14,717 nt of DNA, from assembly GCA_937888775.1 (NCBI GenBank), contig CALAQT010000260.1:1-14717 (forward strand), in the 5' to 3' direction. Position numbers and translations under genes: made by a program. Under the pieces are notes generated by a model, which was given only the letters and a program-made list of their open reading frames with translations, was not told where the DNA came from and ran no database searches. Origin of the DNA: an uncultured Actinomycetes bacterium. Lineage in GTDB: Bacteria; Actinomycetota; Thermoleophilia; Solirubrobacterales; Solirubrobacteraceae. Shown one piece after another: positions 1-7,270 of this stretch (position 1 is the stretch's first letter; every line of letters starts with the position of its first letter).

Positions 1-1
1 G

Positions 2-205
2 CAGGAGGCACTCGCCGACGCGGCGGGAATCAGCGTGCGCAGACTTCGTGAGATCGAAGCGGGCAAAGCCAATCCGACCTGGCACGTGGCCGACTGCATC
101 GCTCGTGCGCTCGGATGGTCGCTCGCTGAACTCGCCCAGCGAGCCGACGAACTCGAGACCGAGGACCGACGGCCGACCAACGCGCCGCTGCCGCCGCGCG
201 GCTGA
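2..205 (+). CDS. XRE-family HTH regulator, C-terminal part (5' end outside window)
   Basis: The frame open from base 2 encodes the last 67 residues of a Cro/C1-type helix-turn-helix protein. The visible segment reads QEALADAAGISVRRLREIEA, followed by GKANPTWHVADCIARALG. This is the usual second and third helix of the XRE fold, where the second part contacts DNA, followed by the closing helices. A polar, Pro-rich tail (RRPTNAPLPPRG) ends the protein, so no ligand domain follows the HTH. The N-terminus lies before the window. A short GC-rich stem (191-197 with 206-212) spans the stop codon and could be a weak terminator. The family binds DNA as dimers, and the target is not visible here. Confidence 0.8.
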   Translation, partial: QEALADAAGISVRRLREIEAGKANPTWHVADCIARALGWSLAELAQRADELETEDRRPTNAPLPPRG

Positions 206-701
206 GCGGCGGATCGCACCCCTGACATCCCTGTGATCCCCTCCATCGGCTCCTCCTGTTAGCCACTTCAGGCTGACGAGCATATACCCGACTGTCCGCA
301 ATCGTCGAGGAGCTGCGCACGAGCGAATGAGCTGCCCGGCCGAGGTCGCGAACGGATCGGAGCGGAGATTGAGGTCGCCGCGCGATCCGCGTGGTCGGCC
401 GATGCCTGACAGCACCATCTCCGACTAGGTAGCAGTCACGGGCGAGGCGCCGCTACGGCCTCCTCCGCAGCACGTGAGCGAGCCCTACCTGATGTCTCAT
501 CACCTGGCCGCTCACACGAGGCAATAGCGGCCTGTCACAAATCTCGCGCACGCGCATCTATAGGTTCGGCGCGGCAGTGAGCCCGGCCGCTCGTGTCGAG
601 CAACGGGGTGACTTGGATGCCGCCGTGTCTGGCTGGGCCCAGCGCGGCCGAGCCTCTAGTGCGACGGCAGACAACCAAATCCACGAAAGGAAACCTGCCC
701 C
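206..701. other. Intergenic region and leader of the A1/B1 operon
   Basis: No convincing coding frame is present in these 496 bases. The notable content is the 28-bp promoter-like element at 535-562, listed separately. It is followed by a ~139-base leader that contains a perfect 12-bp palindrome, GCTGGGCCCAGC (632-643). A Shine-Dalgarno-like AAAGGAAA lies about ten bases before the ATG at 702. Bases 206-530 show nothing I can name. Confidence 0.5.
535..562 (+). promoter_or_regulatory. 28-bp conserved element, copy 1 (promoter/operator-like)
   Basis: This copy begins TCACAAATCTCGCG and ends GCATCTATA. The same 28-bp sequence occurs at 3607-3634 (+) and 7271-7298 (-). The three copies differ only at element positions 15, 16 and 19. 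TCACAA and TCTATA are 16 bases apart, a spacing typical of the -35 and -10 hexamers of a bacterial promoter, but the spacer is also conserved, which ordinary promoters do not show. It lies 139 bases before the A1 start and points towards it. Confidence 0.7.
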
Positions 702-1064
702 ATGTCCCGATTCCTCCGCGATCGTCGCCTGACGGTCCTCGCCATCTCGCTCGCCGCAGCGTTCGTCCTGGCTCTCTCTACAGCCGGCGCTGCCTCCGCT
801 TTCAGCGAAGGCTACGGTGGATACGAAATCTGCGGCTCCAACTGTTACATCCAATCCAGCAAGGCGCACACGTTTTACTTCAACGAAGGCTCGTCTACAG
901 GCTCGCCGTATCTCGCGTGTCAACTCTTTAACGGCGGTCACAACGAAGTGAGTCACGGGTACGGCTACTGCGATGTCTACTACGGCGGGGGCGAATATGT
1001 GACGGCCCGCGTCTACAACCAGAGCGGCACGTCCCACGTTGTCGGTGGCTACGCGGGAACGTAA
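702..1064 (+). CDS. Small secreted four-cysteine protein (A1)
   Basis: This 120-residue protein belongs to no family I recognise. It starts with a clear Sec signal peptide: a basic start (MSRFLRDRR), a hydrophobic core at about residues 10-29 and a cleavage site near GAASA/FSEG. The mature part is about 87 residues, rich in Gly, Tyr, Ser and Asn, with cysteines at 44, 48, 73 and 90 that could form two disulfides outside the cell. It resembles A2 (6665-7078): a CxxC/CxxxC pair, a second Cys followed by an aromatic and GG, a further Cys, then VYN and SG near the end. B1 starts 56 bases downstream, presumably in the same transcript. The ATG is preceded by AAAGGAAA. It could be a structural, lectin-like or bacteriocin-like protein, and the sequence does not decide between these. 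Confidence 0.8.
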   Translation: MSRFLRDRRLTVLAISLAAAFVLALSTAGAASAFSEGYGGYEICGSNCYIQSSKAHTFYFNEGSSTGSPYLACQLFNGGHNEVSHGYGYCDVYYGGGEYVTARVYNQSGTSHVVGGYAGT

Positions 1065-1120
1065 GAGCCCACACAGTGCCACGAATCCAGCAAGCCACGA
1101 CTACTTCAGGAAGGTAAAAG

Positions 1121-1729
1121 ATGATGACAATCGGAAGCCGCAAAAGCCTGCTGGTCGCCGGCGCCGTCGCAACCGCGCTCGCCGTGAGCGGTGCGGGGGC
1201 CTACGCCGCCGCAAACTCGGGAACCGATGCCGGTCCCGGTGAACAGGCCGCGACCGTCGCTCCCGGCCCGGAACGCCAGCTACGGGCCAACGGATTGAAC
1301 GCGTCCGAAGCGCAGCCGCTGTTCTCCCTCGCCAACGGCGAGCGCGTCGGCCTCGTGTCCAACGCTGTCACGAAGTGCCTGGTGCGCAGCCTCGGCAGCC
1401 GTTTCGCCGGTGAAACGTGCGCTACGACAGCCGAGATCGCGGAAGGGCACGCCGTCTCGGTGGGCGACGAATGCGGCTCGACCGGCAAGAACCTGATGGA
1501 GATCACCGGGCTCGCGCCGGAAGGAGTGGTCAGCGTTCGTCTGATCAGCAGCGACGGAACATCACGGAGCACGTCGGTCCTCAGCGGGGCCTTCAAGTTC
1601 GACGGGACCAACCCCGCGGCGGGCGCGCCATACCCCACGGGTCTCGAATGGCTGGGCAGCAATGGCAGCGGCGTTGGGAGTGCCGGCCTTCCGGTCAACG
1701 GGGACCAGTTCTGCGAGCCCACTTCCTAG
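1121..1729 (+). CDS. Secreted protein (B1), paralogue of B2
   Basis: This 202-residue exported protein of unknown function has a signal peptide at about residues 1-30 (SRKSLLVAGAVATALAVSGA core, cleavage near AYA). An acidic, Ala/Pro-rich linker follows, then a domain with cysteines at 86, 100, 118 and 198. Residues 131-149 (LAPEGVVSVRLISSDGTSR) match B2 residues 133-151 (LVPDGVASVVITDSDGSSH). The cysteine spacing before this segment is also alike (86/100 here, 92/105 in B2), so the two are paralogues. The pattern suggests beta strands in a small extracellular domain. AGGAAGG six bases before the ATG at 1121 decides the start; ATG at 1124 is the alternative. It is the second gene of the A1-B1 unit and is followed by a strong hairpin. 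Confidence 0.82.
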   Translation: MMTIGSRKSLLVAGAVATALAVSGAGAYAAANSGTDAGPGEQAATVAPGPERQLRANGLNASEAQPLFSLANGERVGLVSNAVTKCLVRSLGSRFAGETCATTAEIAEGHAVSVGDECGSTGKNLMEITGLAPEGVVSVRLISSDGTSRSTSVLSGAFKFDGTNPAAGAPYPTGLEWLGSNGSGVGSAGLPVNGDQFCEPTS

Positions 1730-1749
1730 CAGCGGCCCAAGGCACAACG

Positions 1750-1781
1750 CGTGTGCCGCACCGGGCGCGGTGCGGCACACG
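1750..1781. terminator. Hairpin terminator between convergent units
   Basis: A perfect 13-bp stem (CGTGTGCCGCACC, 1750-1762, with its complement at 1769-1781) encloses a six-base loop. It sits 20 bases after the B1 stop and 29 bases before the end of the opposing gene, so it could serve both strands. There is no T-run, as is common for terminators in high-GC actinobacteria. Confidence 0.75.
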
Positions 1782-1810
1782 ATGCAGGGCCGCTCGCCGA
1801 GGCCAGGCGT

Positions 1811-2764
1811 TTAGCGATGCGCGAACAGCAGCCGCTCGAAGGACCGGCTCGGCGAGGCGGCAAGCGGGCTGGGCGCCACGATGCTGTGTTTTGCTGTGAC
1901 CGATAGTTTGGCAGGGGCGCGCACGGCGACCGGCTGTCCATAGCCGGTGAAGTCGGTAACGGTGGTGATGCTTGCTTCTCCGGCTGAGGATGCGCCCGCG
2001 ACAGTCTCGTCGACCCGCCGAGGGCGTCCGTGACGGTCGAGCCAGACCGTCAGCGTCGCGCCGATGCCCCGGTAGGACGCCGGCTGGCTGGCTGCGCCCG
2101 GCGAGGCGCTCAGGAGGGACGCGAGGTTGGTCTGGAGTCGATAGAGGGTGGTCGGTACGCCGTCGAGGTCTTCCGTGTCCACGACCTTGACGGGAGCGCG
2201 GGTGCCGCCAAGCTCGTCCAGCAGCACCAGCGGGCTCGTGAACTCCTCGCTTTCGGGAGCTGACGCGAACGTGGTAACGGCTTCGTGCGCGAGCGGGAAC
2301 CCGAGCCACCGGATCGGTGCACGTGGACTGCGCCCACCAGGCAGCTGCGCGATGTAGAGGACCCCGTCGACGCGACGCTGCTCGATGGCGCCGCCGCCCG
2401 GGCCCAACTGGAGCGTCGTGCGGTAATTTCGTCGTGCGAAGTCGATTTCGCCGTGTTCGGTGAACCGCCCCTGCTGGCCGCCGTTGACCGTGATCGTGAT
2501 CGTGGAGTGGAAACGAACGGATTCGGACGCGGCGGCCGCCGCGGGAGCGCGATTGACCGGGGAGAGCGCGCGGGCCACTCGGCCCGTGACCAAGAGAGCG
2601 AGGACCGTGATCAACCCCGCGGCGAGCGCGCCTGAGACTGAGATGCGCCGACGTCGGCGCCCGGGCGGCGTGACCCGCCGGTCGGCGCGCTCGAGATCGC
2701 GCAGTTGCGCCCCGATCCTCTCGAGGACCGGCAGCCGCCAGGGATCACGCGACTCGGGGCTCAT
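1811..2764 (-). CDS. Membrane-anchored partner of the ECF sigma factor, lipoprotein-like outer domain
   Basis: The 317-residue product has a short cytoplasmic segment (1-40, ending in an Arg run), one transmembrane helix (about 41-62, SGALAAGLITVLALLVTG) and a large extracytoplasmic domain. That domain has alternating beta-strand patterns (GEIDFARRNYRTTL, RRVDGVLYIA, LDGVPTTLYRLQ, ATLTVWLDRHGRPRRVDE, TVTDFTGYGQPV), reminiscent of the LppX/LprG/LolA-like fold. Its ATG overlaps the sigma gene stop as ATGA, so the two are translationally coupled. The arrangement suggests a membrane regulator or sensor of the sigma factor. No zinc-binding anti-sigma motif (HxxxCxxC) is visible, so an anti-sigma role is inferred from position and topology only. 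Confidence 0.72.
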   Translation of the reverse strand: MSPESRDPWRLPVLERIGAQLRDLERADRRVTPPGRRRRRISVSGALAAGLITVLALLVTGRVARALSPVNRAPAAAAASESVRFHSTITITVNGGQQGRFTEHGEIDFARRNYRTTLQLGPGGGAIEQRRVDGVLYIAQLPGGRSPRAPIRWLGFPLAHEAVTTFASAPESEEFTSPLVLLDELGGTRAPVKVVDTEDLDGVPTTLYRLQTNLASLLSASPGAASQPASYRGIGATLTVWLDRHGRPRRVDETVAGASSAGEASITTVTDFTGYGQPVAVRAPAKLSVTAKHSIVAPSPLAASPSRSFERLLFAHR

Positions 2765-3357
2765 GCCTCGAGCCTTTGGATCGCCTCATGCAGGTCAGCG
2801 CTTGTCCTCAGAACACGCAGGGCGCGCGACGTGCGGGTCCGGACCACATCGTTTGAGACTCCCAGCTTCTGGGCGATCTCCTCGTAGCTGAGGTCATCGA
2901 TGAAGCGCAAGCGGACCACCTCCCGCTGGTCGTCAGGCAGCACCTCGAGCGCGTGCCCTATCTCCTCGCGAAGTTCCTCCGCGGCGATCAACCGCTCGAC
3001 TTCCAGCAGTTCCTCCTCGCTCAGAGCGAGGTGCTCAAGCCCCAGCCGCTGTACGGCGGCGAGCTCGACGGACCTCGCGCGCCAGTGCTGCGCCAGCTCG
3101 TTGCGTGCGATCCTCCACAGCCACGCGGCCGCCTGCTCGTCGCTCGCGCCGCGAAACTCCCGCCGGTGCTCGAAAGCCTTCGCGAACGTCTCGGCCGTGA
3201 GGTCAACCGCCCGCTGGGGATCGCCCGTCCGTGTCGCAAAGAAGCAAAGCACCTGGGGCGCCATCTGCTCGTAGAAGTCGGCGAACGCGTCGGGCGACGC
3301 TCGTGAGCGCGCAAGCAAGCCGGGCAGGCCATTCGTGAGTCGACCCCTCATCCTCAT
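2761..3357 (-). CDS. ECF-type RNA polymerase sigma factor
   Basis: The 198-residue protein has sigma region 2 at about residues 25-92 (FADFYEQMAPQVLCFFATR, AVDLTAETFAKAFEHR, AAAWLWRIARNELAQHWR). A short linker and region 4 follow at about 135-187 (VLPDDQREVVRLRFIDDLSY, then EEIAQKLGVSNDVVRTRTSR). These regions recognise the -10 and -35 elements. No extra C-terminal domain is present. The ATG at 3357 gives the normal family length. The frame stays open to 3558, but the extra residues match nothing in sigma factors. No clear Shine-Dalgarno sequence is seen, and the ATG at 3351 is also possible. The downstream gene overlaps by ATGA. The target promoters are unknown. Confidence 0.9.
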   Translation of the reverse strand: MRMRGRLTNGLPGLLARSRASPDAFADFYEQMAPQVLCFFATRTGDPQRAVDLTAETFAKAFEHRREFRGASDEQAAAWLWRIARNELAQHWRARSVELAAVQRLGLEHLALSEEELLEVERLIAAEELREEIGHALEVLPDDQREVVRLRFIDDLSYEEIAQKLGVSNDVVRTRTSRALRVLRTSADLHEAIQRLEA

Positions 3358-3500
3358 CACATCGGCGGGGTTGACGCGGCTCTCGGGCGCGCGGGACGCG
3401 GGCGATCCAATTGCGATCGTTCCATCGGGGACAACATGGCCACTGACGATACGACCGATGCGCCTTTTCGTCGCAAGATGCGGGCGCTCGAGGCGAATCC

Positions 3501-3521
3501 CCTGCAATTCAGGAAAGTCCA
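3501..3521 (-). repeat. 21-bp repeat, copy A
   Basis: Read on the minus strand this is TGGACTTTCCTGA, two variable bases, then TGCAGG. It recurs at 7419-7439 on the plus strand with 19 of 21 bases identical. It lies 143 bases before the ECF sigma ATG and points towards it; the other copy lies 147 bases before the gene at 7587. Both copies also read as DFPE(L/M)Q in one frame with a synonymous change in the Glu codon, so a coding relic is the alternative to a regulatory element. Confidence 0.45.
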
Positions 3522-3606
3522 GATAGGAGGACGGTTCGCCGTCAGCCGCCCCGGACACCCCGCTGATCGCCGGAGAAGAGCCGGCTCCGTGGGCGGCCAG
3601 CCCTCG

Positions 3607-3634
3607 TCACAAATCTCGCGTTCGCGCATCTATA
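3607..3634 (+). promoter_or_regulatory. 28-bp conserved element, copy 2, before the TetR-like gene
   Basis: This copy has TCACAAATCTCGCG, then TT, then CGCGCATCTATA. It shares 26 of 28 bases with each of the other two copies, and 25 positions are invariant across all three. It ends 19 bases before an SD-linked ATG (3654) and 26 bases before the in-frame TTG (3661) of the regulator gene. If it is a promoter, transcription would start just before the ribosome binding site. If it is an operator, it would allow autoregulation. Confidence 0.7.
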
Positions 3635-3660
3635 CGTCCGGCACGGAGAAGAGATGGCTT

Positions 3661-4638
3661 TTGGATAACAAGACATGTACTGCACCTGGGCGCCTGCGTC
3701 CGGGTAAGAACGGGCTGCCGCGCGCCCAGGTGACGGAGATTCAGCGCGGTCGAATGCTCGCGGCCGCGGTCGACGCGGTGCAGGACGTGGGCTACGCGCG
3801 AATGACCGTCGCGCACGTCATCGGCCGGGCGAGGGTCTGCCGGAAGACCTTCTACGACATCTTCGCCGACCGTGAGGACTGCTTCCTGGCCGCGTTCGAG
3901 CAGACGCTCAGCCAGGCGAGGCTAATCGCGCAAGAGGCATACGAGGGCGACTCCGGTTGGCGCGATGGCATCCGCGCGGCGCTGGCGAGGGTGCTGATGT
4001 TCATGGACGAAGAGCCCGGACTGGCCAAGCTCTGCGTGGTCGAGGCGCTCGCCGCGGGCGAGAGGGTCCTGGACCGCCGCGCCCAGGCGCTCGACGAGCT
4101 CGCGCAGGTCATCGACCGGGGGCGCTTGTCCACGCACGCCACGCGCGAACCGCCGGCGCTCACAGCCGAAGGCATCGTGGGCGGGATCTTCGCGGTGCTC
4201 CACACGCGCCTGCTCGAGGAAGGCGGGCAGCCGCTCACCGATCTGCTCGGCTCCTTGATGAGCATGATCGTGCTCCCGTATCTCGGAGCGACGGCCGCCG
4301 GCCGCGAACTGAGCAGGCCGGCGCTCGAGGTTCCGCGAGGCAAGCGCTCACGCGGGCCGGCGAGGAGCAGAGACCCGCTTGAAGGTCTGAACATGCGCCT
4401 CACCTACCGCACGGTGCGGGTTCTGATGGTCATCGCCGAGCATCCGGGAGCGAGCAACCGCGAGATCGCGGAAGGCTCGGGCATCGTCGATGAGGGCCAG
4501 ATCTCCAAGCTCCTGACCAGGCTCGCGGGGCTGAATCTCGTCGAGAACGATGGCGAGGGCCAGGAGAAGGGAGCGGCCAACGCATGGCAGCTGACGGCGC
4601 GCGGCGCGCAGGTCGAGCGAGCCACCCGCCCGCGCTGA
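3661..4638 (+). CDS. TetR/AcrR-type regulator fused to a C-terminal winged helix
   Basis: From the TTG at 3661 the product has 325 residues. The N-terminal TetR DNA-binding domain includes MTVAHVIGRARVCRKTFYDI and then FADREDCFLAAFE. A helical ligand/dimer domain follows (to about residue 210). After a basic linker, residues 245-320 form a second, MarR-like winged helix (RTVRVLMVIAEHPGASNREI, then AEGSGIVDEGQISKLLTRLA). Two DNA-binding domains in one chain could read a long asymmetric site. The start is unusual: the good Shine-Dalgarno sequence (GGAGAAG, 3645-3651) best fits ATG 3654, which opens only a four-codon frame (MAFG, stop). One fewer T in the TTTT run at 3659-3662 would join that ATG to the gene. 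A TTG start, a frameshift or a sequence error are all possible. Confidence 0.85.
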   Translation: MDNKTCTAPGRLRPGKNGLPRAQVTEIQRGRMLAAAVDAVQDVGYARMTVAHVIGRARVCRKTFYDIFADREDCFLAAFEQTLSQARLIAQEAYEGDSGWRDGIRAALARVLMFMDEEPGLAKLCVVEALAAGERVLDRRAQALDELAQVIDRGRLSTHATREPPALTAEGIVGGIFAVLHTRLLEEGGQPLTDLLGSLMSMIVLPYLGATAAGRELSRPALEVPRGKRSRGPARSRDPLEGLNMRLTYRTVRVLMVIAEHPGASNREIAEGSGIVDEGQISKLLTRLAGLNLVENDGEGQEKGAANAWQLTARGAQVERATRPR

Positions 4639-4648
4639 GCAAGGTTGG

Positions 4649-4699
4649 CTCACGCCGACGGTGGTGGAGCGGATTCTCGCGGGCCGCGTCGGCCGTGAG
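4649..4699. terminator. Possible bidirectional hairpin between convergent genes
   Basis: CTCACGCCGACG (4649-4660) pairs with CGTCGGCCGTGAG (4687-4699), leaving one bulged G and a 26-base loop. It lies between the TetR-like stop and the YaaC-like stop. The loop is long and there is no T-run, so this is a modest prediction. Confidence 0.4.
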
Positions 4700-4726
4700 G
4701 TGCGACGGACGGTGGCGAAGCGGCGG

Positions 4727-5746
4727 TTAGGTGTTCGCCTGATGTGGAGGTGCCTCGGGCGTGGCCACGATAGCCGCCAAGAGCAGCTCGGGCACGCGGC
4801 TCAGACCGATCTCCAGCAATCTGTCGAGCGGCGCGGCGAGCTCGGACGAGTCATAGTCGAGTGCTCGCAGCCATCCGGCCGGCTCGTAGCGCGCGAGCAT
4901 CGAGAGGCCGAAAAGCAGCACCCACCACGTCAGCAGCGATGAGAGCGCTACGCCCCCGACAGCTGGTCGCAGCCAACGCGCCTCGAAGCCAGTGCCGCCG
5001 GGTGCGATGCGCTCGAGGGTGCTGACGTGGCCGTCAATGTTCGGAGCATCCGCTTGCCACCGGAACAAGAAGCCAGCGCCATGTTCGGTGTGATTTTCAA
5101 CATTCGACAGACCTTGCGGCTGATACAGCCCCGAATCGCAGGCGGTCGGATACCGCTCGGCCAAGTACCGCGCGAGCTCGTTCCCCGTGCCAGAGAAGCC
5201 GACCACGGTGACGTAGACGTGCCCTGCATCAGTCAGCAGGCGCACGTTCTCGGCCCCCGGACTGTCGGGCACGAGCAGCAACGGGGACGGCCCCGCATCG
5301 AACGATGCCGGCAGCAGTTCGGATACGTCGGGGAGCGAGGACCAGAGGGCGCCGATCGTCGCGGCTTCGGCGAACACTTCGCTGCGGCTTGCATCAGCCA
5401 CTCCGGTGACGGAGTCCACCGCTCTCCCATCCTTGCTTGCACCAGCCGTCCGCTTCACCTCGATGTCGAGCGGCGCGGGGTCGAGCTCAGGGGCCGAGAG
5501 CCCGTGCCCGCGCAGACGCCAAGCGCCCTCGGCGTGCCCCGCCGCGACGGCACGCCCCGCCTGGCTCAAGGCGTAGAACAGAGGCAGCGGCCGTGACGCC
5601 GAGCCAACCACCGATGCAGCCGCGATCAGCTCATCGAACTGCGCGAGCGCCGCGCCGTAGACTCGCCGCCGCTCCTCATCGTCGCGCGCATGGCCTGGCG
5701 GCGATGCACGAGTTGCACGGATTCCGTAGAGGCTGTCGGAGGGCAT
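4727..5746 (-). CDS. YaaC-like protein
   Basis: The 339-residue product resembles the YaaC family, which is named after a Bacillus protein and whose biochemical role is not established to my knowledge. Supporting segments are RPLPLFYALSQAGRAVAAGH near residue 70, a helical WRLRGHGLS region just after it, and the C-terminal block from about residue 270 (LLTWWVLLFGLSMLARYEPA), followed by SRVPELLLAAIV. The hydrophobic WWVLLFGLSML stretch is a family feature rather than a clear membrane helix. There is no signal peptide, so it is probably cytoplasmic. The ATG at 5746 gives the N-terminal SLYGIRATRASPPGHA block. No strong ribosome site is visible, so the start is uncertain. It appears to be transcribed alone. 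Confidence 0.68.
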   Translation of the reverse strand: MPSDSLYGIRATRASPPGHARDDEERRRVYGAALAQFDELIAAASVVGSASRPLPLFYALSQAGRAVAAGHAEGAWRLRGHGLSAPELDPAPLDIEVKRTAGASKDGRAVDSVTGVADASRSEVFAEAATIGALWSSLPDVSELLPASFDAGPSPLLLVPDSPGAENVRLLTDAGHVYVTVVGFSGTGNELARYLAERYPTACDSGLYQPQGLSNVENHTEHGAGFLFRWQADAPNIDGHVSTLERIAPGGTGFEARWLRPAVGGVALSSLLTWWVLLFGLSMLARYEPAGWLRALDYDSSELAAPLDRLLEIGLSRVPELLLAAIVATPEAPPHQANT

Positions 5747-5966
5747 CGGCGAGGTTCATGCCAGCACCCCCGCCGGACGCGAGCAGCACGCGGACGCGCG
5801 TAGCCCGTAGAGGACGCTGCATCCTGGCCATAGCCGAGGCCCGAACCCCATCGTACTCTCGTTCCCGCGGGCTCGACGACCCGGCGGAGCTGGTGCGTGG
5901 GCTGCAGCCGCCGGACGGCGCAGAGGGAGATTCAAGCTAGCGCGCTGGATCTCGGCTGGCACGCAG
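5747..5966. other. Gap upstream of the YaaC-like gene
   Basis: No supported gene is present. A 68-codon minus-strand frame at 5756-5962 has Pro/Ala/Arg-rich composition and no ribosome site, and I treat it as noise. The segment presumably holds the promoter of the YaaC-like gene, but I cannot assign boxes. Confidence 0.4.
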
Positions 5967-6003
5967 AGGGGGGTCGGCCCGGTGTAGCGCGGCCGACCCC
6001 CCT
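5967..6003. terminator. Strong hairpin terminator of the A2/B2 operon
   Basis: A perfect 13-bp stem, AGGGGGGTCGGCC (5967-5979), pairs with its complement at 5991-6003 around an 11-base loop. It lies 31 bases beyond the B2 stop on the minus strand. The A1/B1 operon is likewise followed by a 13-bp GC-rich hairpin. Confidence 0.78.
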
Positions 6004-6034
6004 GCTAGCCAGTCACTTCCTAGGCGTGAGTGAT

Positions 6035-6634
6035 TCAGCCGGTGCCGACCCCTGGCCGGGGAGGCGTGCGCCACGCTGAGACGTTCGTGGTTTCGGTAAC
6101 GCCATTTGGCAGTGTGAAGCTGACAGATGACGGGATCTTGAGGTCTTCGTACACCGCGAAGTTATTCGTTACCGCGACAGTGTGAGAAGAACCGTCACTA
6201 TCCGTAATGACCACGCTCGCTACCCCATCAGGCACCAACGTCAATATGTAGGGATGCGCGTATTCATTCGCTTCGTACAGCGATACGGCGCCTTTTGCTT
6301 CAACTTCGGCCGCCCTGCCGCACCCTCCGTGTCCGCCGCTCGGGGTGCGTACCCAGAAGCAGTCGTCATTCGTCGGGCTGTGCCGACGGCCAACGAAGAT
6401 TTCGTTAGTGCCCTGCACCTCAACCAACGACACGCCCGAAACGCCGGCCATGATCCTTGGCGTCGTCACTCCTGCACTGTGCGCGCGGTGTAGGGGATGA
6501 GAGAAGACGCTGATTGGCCACCTGGGTATGCGCGCCTTACTACCCGCGAAGGCACCTGTTGCGAGAGCGGACCCCACGATCGCGGCAACAGCGACTATCA
6601 ACAGCATCTGGACTCTGGTATGCAACTTGCGCAT
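6035..6634 (-). CDS. Secreted protein (B2), paralogue of B1
   Basis: This 199-residue exported protein has a signal peptide at about residues 1-30 (MLLIVAVAAIVGSALATGAF core, cleavage near AFA/GS). The mature part has cysteines only at 92 and 105 and a conserved segment at 133-151 (LVPDGVASVVITDSDGSSH) shared with B1. It then has VAVTNNFAVYEDL, and the C-terminus is Pro/Thr/Gly-rich. The ATG at 6634 has AGGAG eight bases upstream and starts 30 bases after the A2 stop, so A2 and B2 form a transcription unit matching A1-B1. The base composition is less GC-rich than the flanking enzyme and regulator genes. Function is unknown; an extracellular or surface role is inferred from the signal peptide. 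Confidence 0.82.
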   Translation of the reverse strand: MRKLHTRVQMLLIVAVAAIVGSALATGAFAGSKARIPRWPISVFSHPLHRAHSAGVTTPRIMAGVSGVSLVEVQGTNEIFVGRRHSPTNDDCFWVRTPSGGHGGCGRAAEVEAKGAVSLYEANEYAHPYILTLVPDGVASVVITDSDGSSHTVAVTNNFAVYEDLKIPSSVSFTLPNGVTETTNVSAWRTPPRPGVGTG

Positions 6635-6664
6635 TAGACTATCTCCTGTTCTGCGTGCGCGGGG

Positions 6665-7078
6665 TTAACAAGAGTAATTGTCCTGATGGCCAGCCTGATG
6701 TGCCCCGGACTCGATGTTGTAAACCTCTCCGTGGCCCGGAACTGTTCCTGCGTCGGTGCACACGGCTGTGGTGTAGAACCCAATACATTCGTGGCCGACA
6801 GAGTTGTAGTTTCCCCCTCCGTTGTTTTTCCAGAGCGTGTCACAGACATTATTGTACGTGTAGTCGACGACTTCGTTGTACCTGACCTGGCTTTGGTTTG
6901 GTCCGTTTTCGGTCGCGCAGAACGAACATTGGTAGTTGGCTTCCGTTCCCGATGCCGGCCCAGCCGCAAATGCAGCAATGACCGCAGCGGCAACGAATAC
7001 TTGAGCCGGTGCCTTCAGTGCGCGCCGGCGAATACGGCCTGCCTGCGGCGTCTCTTTGTTGCCCCGCTCGGAGCTCAT
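6665..7078 (-). CDS. Small secreted six-cysteine protein (A2), related to A1
   Basis: The 137-residue product starts with MSSERGNKETPQAGRIRRR, a basic N-region, followed by a hydrophobic core (about 24-40) and a cleavage site near PASG/TEAN. The mature ~93 residues carry cysteines at 51, 54, 79, 98, 107 and 137, the last being the C-terminal residue. CSFC, VCDTLWKNNGG, HEC and VYNIESG align with CGSNC, ACQLFNGG, GYC and VYNQSG of A1, so the two share an ancestor. GAAGGAGA just before the ATG at 7078 decides the start. The frame is open to 7213, but that start would bury the signal peptide. A 28-bp element lies 192 bases upstream. Likely disulfide-bonded and exported, role unknown. Confidence 0.8.
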   Translation of the reverse strand: MSSERGNKETPQAGRIRRRALKAPAQVFVAAAVIAAFAAGPASGTEANYQCSFCATENGPNQSQVRYNEVVDYTYNNVCDTLWKNNGGGNYNSVGHECIGFYTTAVCTDAGTVPGHGEVYNIESGAHQAGHQDNYSC

Positions 7079-7270
7079 CGCGCTTCTCCTTCCGGAAGTC
7101 GATATCCGTCTTACGTTTGGGCCGCCAACCAGGCGCCGAAAGCGCGCGCCAACTCTGATGAGATCGGTCATCTTCCTCGGTACCTCCGTTCGCGCATGTT
7201 GGCATAAAGTCAACGATCAGCCGTCGGCAGAGATCGGCGACATCGCCGGCACCGCGAGCTGCGTCGGCCC

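Noticed and set aside
702..1064. Possible lactococcin 972-type bacteriocin
   Set aside because: Size and Gly/Asn/Tyr content fit loosely, but the characteristic family motifs are not seen and no immunity transporter genes are adjacent.
2645..2660. Perfect 16-bp palindrome GCGCCGACGTCGGCGC
   Set aside because: It lies inside the membrane protein gene where Arg codons are repeated, so the coding sequence explains it.
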